Source: Martensiomyces pterosporus (lineage: Eukaryota > Kickxellomycota > Kickxellomycetes > Kickxellales > Kickxellaceae). From it: DNA of 64,000 bases. Where the stretch lies: the NCBI GenBank assembly GCA_025201845.1, contig MU603953.1, positions 68,085-132,084 of the forward strand. Direction: 5' to 3'. Within the stretch, counting starts at the first letter, position 1. The number at the start of each line of letters is the position of its first letter. The notes under the pieces are model-generated. The model had not been told where the DNA came from. It searched no databases and was given only the letters and a program-made list of their open reading frames with translations. This document shows, piece after piece, positions 51,373-59,307 of this stretch. The position numbers and the translations under genes are program-made.

Positions 51373-52953
51373 ATGACCACAAGAGAACAGCAGCGCAGCA
51401 TTGCTACCCCACAGGCTCTCCGTCTTGACAATGGTCCAGGCGGCAGGTCCCTGAGGGCTGAGGCAACTGTGGCAGCGACGGGTGCTACGCTGTTGGCGGA
51501 CAGATCGGGGGAGCTCATCCAGCAGGTCCAGCAGCTGTTGCAGGAGCCATTCGAGCGGCTGCATGTTGACGAAGACGGCAACGACAGCGACAGCGATGGC
51601 GACAGCAACGGTGACGACAACGGTGACAACGATGGCAGCGATCGTGATGGCAGCGAAGCCGCTGAGTTTGTCGCCGAGCAAGCGACGAGCAGCGGCGAGG
51701 ACACTCCTCGCGGGACGCACGATTTGGGCCACACCTGGGACTTTCTAACCAATGCTGCGCAGATGTTCGACCGCGCCCCGGAACTGACGGAGGCTACCAT
51801 GGCAGACACCCGCAAGGGGTTCGACTTGCAGGGGTACCAGTGGCGCGGGTACGAGCTGCAGAGAAGGCTGTACATGAGCTACCGCAGACAGGTGTACCCG
51901 CAAGTAAGGTGCGTGGAGCACGACGTGCAGGAGGTGCGCAGACAGGCCAGCTGCATCGACAGCACAGCTTCTATGTACCAGTTCAGATACTCGGTGCTAA
52001 GCGACGACTACAGGTGCCAGATCAACCACTTCCAGCTGCGCGACCTCATTTGGGCCACCAGCAATTACGACGTGTTCTACTACCATGCAGATGGAGTAAA
52101 GCGCTGGAACCCGTGGAAGAGAACTAGCGAGTTTGTGTTGAGCTGGCGCCAGTTCCCTTCGACGTTCAGACTGAGCTCGCTGTGTGCGGGCAATGGCGTC
52201 GTGTTCACGGGCGACTATAAGGGCAGGTACTGCGTCAAGTCGCTGTGGACAGGCGATATTGCCTCCGGGAGGCTGTCGGATGGCTGCGGCGACGACATAG
52301 CCAACCACGCCGCCCCGTGCGTGACGCGTACGGGTGTGAGCCAGGTGCATGTGGCCCACAACAACGGGTTTGTCAGGCAGTTTGATTTGGAGCGGCTGGC
52401 GGTCACTGCCGAGACTCCGTTCGAGTGGGCGGTCAACTGCAGTGCTATGGCGCCTGATGGATCGCTCGAGTGCGTTGTGGGCGACAGCACCGAGGGCCTT
52501 TTGGTTGATGCGCGGGCAAGCGGCAGTGGCAGGCGCGCGGCGAGGCTCACCGGACATAAGGACTACTCGTTTGCGTGCTCGTTCAGCCCCGACGGGCGTC
52601 TTGTGGCTACAGGCAACCAGGACACCACGGTTAGGGTGTATGACGTGCGGTGGCCGCAACAGTCTCTGGCCGTGCTGGGCGGGTACCTGGGCGCCATGCG
52701 CGTGGTCAGGTTCAGCGACTGCGGCCGCCACCTCCTGGCTGCCGAGCCTGCGGATTATGTCCATGTGTATGATGCCGTGACGCTGCAGAGGGCGCAGGAC
52801 ATTGAGGTCATGGGCGAGATATCGGGCGCCACGTTCTCGCCAGACTCGAATTGCCTGTTCATGGGCGTTTCAGATGCAATCCATGGAAATGCCCTGGCGG
52901 AGTTTACCAGCGTTGAAGGCAGCTGCAACGAGCTTGCAGAGCCCTGGGTTTGA
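51373..52953 (+). CDS. Uncharacterised fungal WD-repeat protein
   Basis: A 526-residue protein. The N-terminal part holds an acidic Asp/Ser/Gly-Asn run (DGNDSDSDGDSNGDDNGDND). The middle and C-terminal parts form a beta-propeller: SMYQFRYSVLSDDYRCQINHF, ITNH-like DDIANHA, VSQVHVAHNNGFVRQFDL, NCSAMAPDGSLECVVGD, a clear WD40 unit LTGHKDYSFACSFSPDGRLV...RVYDVRW, and GEISGATFSPDSNCLFMGV. This order matches a family of uncharacterised WD proteins found across fungi and plants. Partner and process are unknown. ATG 51373 (MTTREQQ) is the first in frame; the frame upstream to 51268 lacks ATG. Confidence 0.82.
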   Translation: MTTREQQRSIATPQALRLDNGPGGRSLRAEATVAATGATLLADRSGELIQQVQQLLQEPFERLHVDEDGNDSDSDGDSNGDDNGDNDGSDRDGSEAAEFVAEQATSSGEDTPRGTHDLGHTWDFLTNAAQMFDRAPELTEATMADTRKGFDLQGYQWRGYELQRRLYMSYRRQVYPQVRCVEHDVQEVRRQASCIDSTASMYQFRYSVLSDDYRCQINHFQLRDLIWATSNYDVFYYHADGVKRWNPWKRTSEFVLSWRQFPSTFRLSSLCAGNGVVFTGDYKGRYCVKSLWTGDIASGRLSDGCGDDIANHAAPCVTRTGVSQVHVAHNNGFVRQFDLERLAVTAETPFEWAVNCSAMAPDGSLECVVGDSTEGLLVDARASGSGRRAARLTGHKDYSFACSFSPDGRLVATGNQDTTVRVYDVRWPQQSLAVLGGYLGAMRVVRFSDCGRHLLAAEPADYVHVYDAVTLQRAQDIEVMGEISGATFSPDSNCLFMGVSDAIHGNALAEFTSVEGSCNELAEPWV

Positions 52954-53133
52954 CTCCAGGGACCGATCTGCAGCCCATTTCCTTCCCTATATGTACATCT
53001 CTCCACACCTAGTTCCATATATCTCCCCCATCTTTTCTTGAGTGCACATGTTCCCCCTCCCTATTCGTACTTTTACTACCAAATTACAAAATGCTGTGCG
53101 CATTCCAAGAAAATGGTGTGCTTATACGGTGAT

Positions 53134-53889
53134 TTAGAGCTTGGCCAGGTATCCGCCAGGGACTGTGCCGCCAGCCAAAAGCACGGCGACGGTGTCGCGG
53201 TAGATCTCGGCCTTCAGCAGGTGCAGGTTCTGGCCACCGCCCTGCGCCTTAGGAGCGAGCGCCTTTGCGTACTGCAGAGCCGTCGGCAGCAGCTCCTCGT
53301 CCTTGACGGCGCGATCCACAAACCCACCGGCAACCGCATCCGACGACTTGAATCTATGGCCGCCAATAACGCAGTCGCGCAGATAGTTGGGCTGGTTCAT
53401 CTTGCACTTGACAATAGCCGCCATGCCCGGAATGAGGGGGATGCCGAGGTCCACCTCGTTCATTGCAATCCAGCCGCGGTCTGCACGCATGATGCGGTAA
53501 TCGTGGGCCATGGCGAACATGCACCCGCCGGCAAAGGCGTGCCCGTTGATTGCTGCCACAGTGGGCAGGCGGAACGTGAGCAGACGGGCGAGCATGTTGA
53601 GGTAGGGGATGTAGAACTTGTCGCCATCCCGCATGGCAGCCTCGATGGCCAGGCCGTTGCTGTAGAACTTGCCCTGGCTGGTGGTCACCAGAGCACCGCC
53701 GCGCGGGGCGTCTTCGTCTGAGAGGCTGTCCAGCTTGGCATCGATGAAATCGAGGGCCTGCATAATCTCGGAGACGAACTGGATGGTGAACCGGTTCTCG
53801 GCGCCGTTGTTCAGCCGGAGCACGAAGAGCGCGGGGAACGAGGGGTCCGGGTTGGTCAGCTCGACGAGCGGGAGATCGATAAGCGACAT
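53134..53889 (-). CDS. Peroxisomal enoyl-CoA hydratase/isomerase (crotonase fold)
   Basis: A 251-residue crotonase-family protein. The oxyanion-hole segments are seen at GKFYSNGLAIE and NGHAFAGGCMFAMAHDYRIM, and NEVDLGIPLIPGM follows. The C-terminus is YLAKL, and the last three residues AKL form a PTS1 peroxisomal targeting signal. Together this fits a peroxisomal delta3,delta2-enoyl-CoA isomerase or related enzyme of fatty acid beta-oxidation, similar to Eci1/PECI and plant ECI. The hydratase Glu of GGGxE is not evident, which favours isomerase-type chemistry. ATG at 53889 begins MSLIDLPLVEL. A TATA-like element lies about 112 bases upstream. Confidence 0.88.
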   Translation of the reverse strand: MSLIDLPLVELTNPDPSFPALFVLRLNNGAENRFTIQFVSEIMQALDFIDAKLDSLSDEDAPRGGALVTTSQGKFYSNGLAIEAAMRDGDKFYIPYLNMLARLLTFRLPTVAAINGHAFAGGCMFAMAHDYRIMRADRGWIAMNEVDLGIPLIPGMAAIVKCKMNQPNYLRDCVIGGHRFKSSDAVAGGFVDRAVKDEELLPTALQYAKALAPKAQGGGQNLHLLKAEIYRDTVAVLLAGGTVPGGYLAKL

Positions 53890-54000
53890 GTCGAAGGCAG
53901 GTGTGGAGAGGCAAATACAAAAAGGAAGGGCACAGGCAAATTCGACGCTCAAAAGAAAGGGAGGCAAAGTAATGAGCGAGGCAAGGAAGCGCGCCTGTTG

Positions 54001-54010
54001 GTTTATAAAC
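54001..54010 (-). promoter_or_regulatory. TATA-like element of the isomerase gene
   Basis: GTTTATAAAC is a perfect palindrome containing TATAAA on both strands, 112 bases before the minus-strand ATG at 53889. Confidence 0.45.
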
Positions 54011-54015
54011 CAGCA

Positions 54016-54167
54016 GCCGCCACCCTCTTGGCACACAGCCGCCGCCTGCTCCTGCTGCGTTTGGGCGAGCGCTGAGGCTGCAGTCTCACATGCACGGAGC
54101 AATCCGTTGACTTGTGCAAGCTTCATCCAAAAGCCGCCTCATTTGTTTTCTTCAAGCAGCACCGCCT
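54016..54167. repeat. 152-base direct repeat, copy 1 (left of gap)
   Basis: Identical in every base to 54346-54497 and ends exactly where the N run begins. This geometry is expected when two contigs that overlap are scaffolded with a gap instead of being merged. Confidence 0.9.
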
Positions 54168-54345
54168 NNNNNNNNNNNNNNNNNNNNNNNNNNNNNNNNN
54201 NNNNNNNNNNNNNNNNNNNNNNNNNNNNNNNNNNNNNNNNNNNNNNNNNNNNNNNNNNNNNNNNNNNNNNNNNNNNNNNNNNNNNNNNNNNNNNNNNNNN
54301 NNNNNNNNNNNNNNNNNNNNNNNNNNNNNNNNNNNNNNNNNNNNN
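54168..54345. other. Assembly gap (178 N)
   Basis: Unknown bases. Frames reported through this interval are meaningless. Confidence 0.99.
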
Positions 54346-54497
54346 GCCGCCACCCTCTTGGCACACAGCCGCCGCCTGCTCCTGCTGCGTTTGGGCGAGC
54401 GCTGAGGCTGCAGTCTCACATGCACGGAGCAATCCGTTGACTTGTGCAAGCTTCATCCAAAAGCCGCCTCATTTGTTTTCTTCAAGCAGCACCGCCT
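54346..54497. repeat. 152-base direct repeat, copy 2 (right of gap)
   Basis: Starts immediately after the N run and repeats copy 1 exactly. Probably the same genomic sequence counted twice. Confidence 0.9.
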
Positions 54498-54844
54498 TTG
54501 CGTTCTCGTGGCTTCTTTCCAGGCGTTTGGCAAAGTTGTGCAAGCGCGTGCGTGTGCTCGCTCCAGGAAAAAAAGTGCGGGATGATTGCTGGACGTGTGC
54601 TTGAGGCTGTAGGATTAGCCGCGGTGTGGAGGCAACGAAGCGCCCGAGCCCGCGAGCTATGCACTGACGTGTTCACGTGCGTCCCACTAATGGCGCACAA
54701 GCGACGGCGCCTTCAAGGACTGGCGTGCCTTGGCTACCTCGTGCAGCTGCAGCTTTTATTTCTTTTTGCAAAGAAAGACCAACCCTTAGCCAGCCTGTTT
54801 CTCTGAATCACGATTACACCTCATACATCAACGGTTCGCTAGAA

Positions 54845-55855
54845 ATGGGGCTCTCCGACACAGAGGAATCAAACCGGCCAGAGTTCTACCACGAGGACGA
54901 TGAGATGGAGGACGCAAAGCCCGCAGTCAATCCAGCCAGCGACGTATACGACGACGACATGGATGACCTGGATCTGTCCGAGGTAGGGAACAAAGTATGG
55001 CTGGTGAAGGTGCCCCAGTTCCTGGCCAAGAAATGGGGCGACTCGAGCGGCAGCGGCGCCGAAATTGGCACGGTGCGTATATTCGACAAGCCCGACAAGC
55101 AGGGCAACAACATCTCGCTCATCTTGCCCGACACGGAGGGCAGTGGCGACATACCCAAGGAGTACAACTTGAAGGTCACCAACAACAATGTACAGAACAT
55201 GCTTGTCTTCTCTGAAAGCCGCGACCCCAAGCAGGAGATCAAGCCAACGTCCACGCTGGCCAACAAGTCCGTGCCCACGGCGCTTACGGGCAGGATCATC
55301 CACGAGTGCATTGTCACGCCGACATTCAACGAGAGGTACCAGGACATCATGCGCAGGCGGGCGGTCGAGGCTGGAAAGCCCGTGCGTACCATGCGACTGC
55401 TTAGCGAGCAGCATCGCAACAACAGCATGTTCAAGCCCAGCGAGAGCAGCAGCTTTGTTACGACGCAGAAGAAGTCGACGGCGGACAACAGGATGGCCCG
55501 CATGGATCGCAAGGACCTGATGGATCTGCTGTTCAGTGCGTTTGAAAAGTACCCGTACTGGTCGTTCAAGGGCCTTGTGGAGCACACAAGGCAGCCCACG
55601 GCGTTTCTGAAGGAGGTCCTGGCGGATGTTGCGGTTTTGAACAAGCGTGGCCCGTATGCAGCCACGTACAGCATCAAGTCTGAGTTCAGGAACAGCACAA
55701 ATACTGCACCCGACCTCGCTGCTGCCTCAGCGGGTGCGAGCGGATCGCTGGTTGCTGCCGGCGGCCAGCCAGGTGGGGACAGGGATGACTTGGCAGGCAA
55801 CGACGACGACATGGGCTTCAACGACGACGAGGACGAAGACTTTGAAGATGTCTAA
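54845..55855 (+). CDS. TFG2: Transcription initiation factor IIF subunit beta
   Basis: A 336-residue protein matching TFIIF beta (RAP30/Tfg2). An acidic start (DEMEDAKPAVN, YDDDMDDLDLSE) leads to the dimerisation domain beginning VWLVKVPQFLAKKW, with NISLILPDT-type strands and NNNVQNMLVFSE. The linker has LTGRIIHECIVTPTFNERY. The C-terminal winged helix lies at about 215-285 (MDRKDLMDLLFSAFEKYPYWSFKGL, TRQPTAFLKEVL), and the tail is acidic (DDDMGFNDDEDEDFEDV). It pairs with TFIIF alpha, binds RNA polymerase II and helps load it on promoters. ATG 54845 (MGLSDTEES) is chosen; the frame upstream lacks family sequence. Confidence 0.92.
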   Translation: MGLSDTEESNRPEFYHEDDEMEDAKPAVNPASDVYDDDMDDLDLSEVGNKVWLVKVPQFLAKKWGDSSGSGAEIGTVRIFDKPDKQGNNISLILPDTEGSGDIPKEYNLKVTNNNVQNMLVFSESRDPKQEIKPTSTLANKSVPTALTGRIIHECIVTPTFNERYQDIMRRRAVEAGKPVRTMRLLSEQHRNNSMFKPSESSSFVTTQKKSTADNRMARMDRKDLMDLLFSAFEKYPYWSFKGLVEHTRQPTAFLKEVLADVAVLNKRGPYAATYSIKSEFRNSTNTAPDLAAASAGASGSLVAAGGQPGGDRDDLAGNDDDMGFNDDEDEDFEDV

Positions 55856-55985
55856 ATGCGGAGCATCTGCCTTTGGCACCCTCCCTTCTCTTTAAAGTGC
55901 GGCTCTTTGCGCAAAAAAAGTACATTAAAAAGAGTAGAAAGGAAGAAAAGAAGAGGCCCTCTCTTTGAATCCAATGTATGGTCGT

Positions 55986-57071
55986 CTATCTCTGGACTGC
56001 CATCTTTTCAATGAGTTCGGATATCGAGTTTTGGTACTCGTCGGCAGTGAGCTCAATGGGGAATCTGTTCTGCGAGTACTTGCCCGAGAAGTGGCCCAGC
56101 GAGCTCACGTTCTTGGGGAACAGCCTCAGACCCAGCGGATCCCCCGCCTCCTCCACAGCCAAGAGCTCTCTCCATTCAAACAGACAGCTGTCAACCGAGT
56201 GAGTCCACGGCTCAAAGTCGACCACATAGATTCTTTCCATGTTGCGAGTGATGTAGGCGTCAAAGCAGTAGCTCTGCAGCGGGAACACGCTGCAGATGCG
56301 TTCATCGAAGAACTGCGTGATCTTGCCCGTCACTTGGTCCTTTATCTCCTCAAGGAACTCGTAGTGCTGCAGGTCGATTTGCGAAATGGCCACCAGCCGG
56401 CGGTCCTTTATAAAGCACCGGAACTCCATCGACGGCAAGAGGTTGCACCACTGCCTGAGCACCAGCTCGGGCTCCACGTCGCCGACAAGCTCCCTTTCTA
56501 AGTACCTGCCATTCTCCAGATCGCCCGTGATCTTGTCCGAGCTTTTCAGCAGCACATATATCTCAGACGGATTGTGGCATTGCAGAGTGTTGCCGGTGGC
56601 CATCCACGAGGCATCCTTGGGTGCACTCCAGTTCATGCGTGGAAACACTTGGCCGCCCAGCCCGGCAATCTTTTCGCGGATAAGAGCGCTTATGCTCTCC
56701 AGGTTGGCCACTACACTGGGGTCATCTTCTTCGTCGCTCCACTCGCTGCCGCTATCCGAGGCATCGAGCTCCTCGATCGTGCCATGGTATTGGGGGGTGG
56801 CTTCGTTGTCTGGCAGGACGATTCCATCAGAGAGCAGGTAGTCAACAAAGCCCTGATCCAGTGGCTTGATGATCTCTGACTTGAACGTCACCTGCCTGAA
56901 CTGTGGGTACCAGGACGAGAACATGCAGCCAAGAACGTCGCCTCTTGTCAGTGGCGGAAAGGGAAGATCGGTGTCTTCAATCTCTGCTGCTGCATCAGCC
57001 GAATCGTTAGCAACCTGTTGCTGTTGCTGCTGCTGCTTATGCGCTGAGTCGCTAGGGATTCCAGGCATCAT
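55986..57071 (-). CDS. CDC123: Cell division cycle protein 123 (eIF2 assembly chaperone)
   Basis: A 361-residue D123-family protein with an ATP-grasp-like fold. After a Gln run (HKQQQQQQQ) it has LTRGDVLGCMFSSWYPQFR, KSEIIKPLDQGFVDYLLSDG, FPRMNWSAPKDASWM, LQCHNPSEIYVLLKSSD, LVLRQWCNLLPSMEFRCFIK and YVVDFEPWTHSVD, covering the whole family. Cdc123 binds eIF2 gamma with ATP and promotes assembly of the eIF2 heterotrimer, so it is needed for translation initiation and G1/S progress. The frame extends upstream to 57236, but the added residues are not family-like; the ATG pair at 57071/57068 is used. An in-frame ATG at about 57185 is an alternative. Confidence 0.9.
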   Translation of the reverse strand: MMPGIPSDSAHKQQQQQQQVANDSADAAAEIEDTDLPFPPLTRGDVLGCMFSSWYPQFRQVTFKSEIIKPLDQGFVDYLLSDGIVLPDNEATPQYHGTIEELDASDSGSEWSDEEDDPSVVANLESISALIREKIAGLGGQVFPRMNWSAPKDASWMATGNTLQCHNPSEIYVLLKSSDKITGDLENGRYLERELVGDVEPELVLRQWCNLLPSMEFRCFIKDRRLVAISQIDLQHYEFLEEIKDQVTGKITQFFDERICSVFPLQSYCFDAYITRNMERIYVVDFEPWTHSVDSCLFEWRELLAVEEAGDPLGLRLFPKNVSSLGHFSGKYSQNRFPIELTADEYQNSISELIEKMAVQR

Positions 57072-57420
57072 GTGGTCGCGGAAATGAATTGTAGATACAA
57101 GTTTGGCCAGAAAGTGGGGGAAAGCTAAGAGAAAGAGCGCAGAAAATCGACACCCATGCTCTTCCCCACCCGCATCTCTGGCCATCGGCGCTCGGCGGTT
57201 TTGGGCAGCCTGCACGTGGATGCATTTCGGTGCCACTCACAGCTCATGCAAACAGGAGCTGTGCAGAATGCCTGGGCCAGACCCCATGTGGACTTTTATT
57301 ATTGAAACACGGGGCTCCACGATGCTAAGCAGCTCCCAGCTGCGTGCACGCAATCGGGGCGTATTAATAATGCTATTCACATTTCCTGTAAACGGAAGAT
57401 TTGAAAGACGGCACACGGTC
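57072..57420. other. Intergenic region RhoGEF / CDC123
   Basis: No gene is seen. On the minus strand it holds the 3' flank of the DH-only RhoGEF, with AATAAA at 57300-57295, and the CDC123 promoter. No PH-domain coding sequence was found here. Confidence 0.6.
57295..57300 (-). terminator. Polyadenylation signal of the DH-only RhoGEF
   Basis: AATAAA on the minus strand about 120 bases after the stop at 57421. Confidence 0.5.
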
Positions 57421-59001
57421 TCATGCATCGTCAACCTCTCTTGTGACCTTGAGAGCGACGCCAAGAGCGATGAAGATGGGCCTGTGGTCTGGATGCTCTT
57501 CGGGCGTGTACTTGAGCAAGGCCTGGAGCAGGAGTGGGTACTTGGTCAGCCGCTGCATGGGCATGACAAGGAAATCCCGGATGCCAAGACGCCGTGCCCG
57601 CGGGTCCTTTTCAGCACGCCAGATCGCTTCCAGCACTCCTTGGTACAGCTCGCGCTGAGTGCTATTCCTCGAGCCCCACTTTGAACACTCCTCCTTAATG
57701 TAGTCCAGGTATATCTTGGCATTGATGTGGTCATTTTTGTACATTGAATACTGCTCGGTGAAGCTCTTGAGGTGCTTTGCCACTACCTCTCCAATGCAGA
57801 CGCTCTGGAGGTGTTCAAGGATGTTGTCTTCCGACCATTGGGCAGCGTCCTGTGTCTCCTCATCACTACCTCTGTCATCCTCCTCATCCTTCGCTGCGCC
57901 CTCTGTACCGTTTGCGCTTTGGCCGTTCTTCCCGGGCTCTATGAGCGTTGCAAGCGAGCCCAGGCTATCCAGCATGCCTTTGTACAGTTTTGCGTTCAGC
58001 GGTGCGATCCTAGGCATCTCTCCAAAGATTTTGTCCACAACATCGCGGCTGCCCAGGCACTGGATGTTATAGGAGAACAGGCTCTCCACCAGACGTAGGT
58101 CACTAATATACCGTCGCTCAGTGTCAACAAGCTCGAACAGCGCAGCTTTTCGGTTTATCTCGCGTCTACGCTCATCCTCCATCAGCTGTGCTCCAAGCCC
58201 GGACATCTCGGGCAAGCTGCCAGTAAGACCTGCTGCAGCGTCTGAATTTGCGGCCAAGACAGGCAGCGGTGGTAGCGCTGTCGTGGGTGCCATGATCATT
58301 GAGACTGGACGCACCCCGCTCCCCTCGAATGCTTTCCGCCTTGGTCTAGGCGACAAGTCGGGTATGTTCGGGAGATCGATTGGCTGCGGTCTTAGCGCCA
58401 TACTGGCCACTGTCAGGCTGGCATTGCTGGCATTCTCAGAGTAAGAGGGTAAAGGAAGAATTGCAGAGTTCGGCACGTTTGGCGTGGGCATATCGTACAT
58501 GTAGCCGTCGGGTTTGCTCATCCCCCACCCGTAGGGCAGCTCTGGCGCTGTGGGCTCCGGGAGCATCGGTGCTGACGGCCCAGGCGGCTCTGGCAGTTCT
58601 GGTGGTGCACTGGCGTCCGGCGGGACGTTGAAAGCTGCTATGTTTGGAGGCGCTGAGAGTGTGACGAGGGGCGCCAAGGGCGACACCGGCGTGCTACTAT
58701 AGAAGCTGCCTTCCCCCGCTGACGAGCATGGCTGAGTATAAGATGAGTGTGGTGGCGGCTGGGGGAAGGGGCTGCTGTACGTAGCTGCATGAGCCATTGT
58801 CATGTAGTTTGGTGGGTACATCAGGCGGTCCCGTGCGCTGTTATGCTCCAAGCCAGCCTGTTCTGACGTGCTGTTTGCTCCAGCCGCTGCCCCTGCTTCC
58901 GGTGTGTCGTTGCCGCTGCGTGCTCCACTCGAGCATGGTGCTGAAAGCGGTCCGCCTGTACTACCCAGAGAGCTGCTGTGGCCAGGTTCGCCGGTCGTCA
59001 T
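57421..59001 (-). CDS. DH-domain RhoGEF without PH domain
   Basis: A 526-residue protein. Residues 1-280 are Pro/Ser/Ala-rich and disordered. The DH domain fills the rest: AALFELVDTERRYISDLRLV (CR1), NAKIYLDYIKEECSKW, and RDFLVMPMQRLTKYPLLLQALL (CR3), interrupted by an acidic insert (KDEEDDRGSDEETQD). Translation stops nine codons after the last DH helix (ALKVTREVDDA), where most Dbl proteins continue into a PH domain. It should exchange GDP on a Rho-family GTPase. AATAAA 120 bases later and the nearby CDC123 gene leave little room for a missing exon. The start is a true ATG at 59001, first in frame. Confidence 0.85.
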   Translation of the reverse strand: MTTGEPGHSSSLGSTGGPLSAPCSSGARSGNDTPEAGAAAGANSTSEQAGLEHNSARDRLMYPPNYMTMAHAATYSSPFPQPPPHSSYTQPCSSAGEGSFYSSTPVSPLAPLVTLSAPPNIAAFNVPPDASAPPELPEPPGPSAPMLPEPTAPELPYGWGMSKPDGYMYDMPTPNVPNSAILPLPSYSENASNASLTVASMALRPQPIDLPNIPDLSPRPRRKAFEGSGVRPVSMIMAPTTALPPLPVLAANSDAAAGLTGSLPEMSGLGAQLMEDERRREINRKAALFELVDTERRYISDLRLVESLFSYNIQCLGSRDVVDKIFGEMPRIAPLNAKLYKGMLDSLGSLATLIEPGKNGQSANGTEGAAKDEEDDRGSDEETQDAAQWSEDNILEHLQSVCIGEVVAKHLKSFTEQYSMYKNDHINAKIYLDYIKEECSKWGSRNSTQRELYQGVLEAIWRAEKDPRARRLGIRDFLVMPMQRLTKYPLLLQALLKYTPEEHPDHRPIFIALGVALKVTREVDDA

Positions 59002-59307
59002 ATATGTATAGAGAGAAAAGCTGGTATCGTTGGATTAGAGAAAAGAGGAGAAAAGAAGACAAGCACAGCTGCAATGGACACAAGCGGAGAGAAAAGAGAG
59101 CGGCACGCCGCAGAACAGAGCAGCATGCCAGGTGGTTTGTACCCGTGCTATTTTTAGGAGGGCAAGCATGGTTTGGCGTGATGCACATTGCGCATCAATT
59201 TAACGTGCATGTCTTTGCCGCGCCACATAGTCATCTCTTTGCAGTGGATATTGATCATCAATAGCTTTAGTTTATTCATAGCACGGAAAACAAGACTCCA
59301 CAGCACA
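59002..59307. other. Intergenic region P450 / DH-only RhoGEF
   Basis: No gene is seen. The segment is the promoter of the RhoGEF and 3' flank of the P450, with AATAAA on the minus strand at 59276-59271. Confidence 0.55.
59271..59276 (-). terminator. Polyadenylation signal of the cytochrome P450 gene
   Basis: AATAAA on the minus strand about 35 bases after the P450 stop at 59308. Confidence 0.5.

Larger units (their letters stand above)
53890..54844. other. Divergent intergenic region with assembly gap
   Basis: This region between the isomerase (minus) and TFIIF beta (plus) contains a run of N at 54168-54345 and an exact 152-base sequence on both sides of it (54016-54167 and 54346-54497). 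No gene is seen in the known bases. The real distance is probably shorter than shown. Confidence 0.7.

Noticed and set aside
53669..54604. 311-codon plus-strand frame across the N gap
   Set aside because: It reads through unknown bases and opposite the isomerase gene; the open frame is produced by the Ns and a repeated flank.
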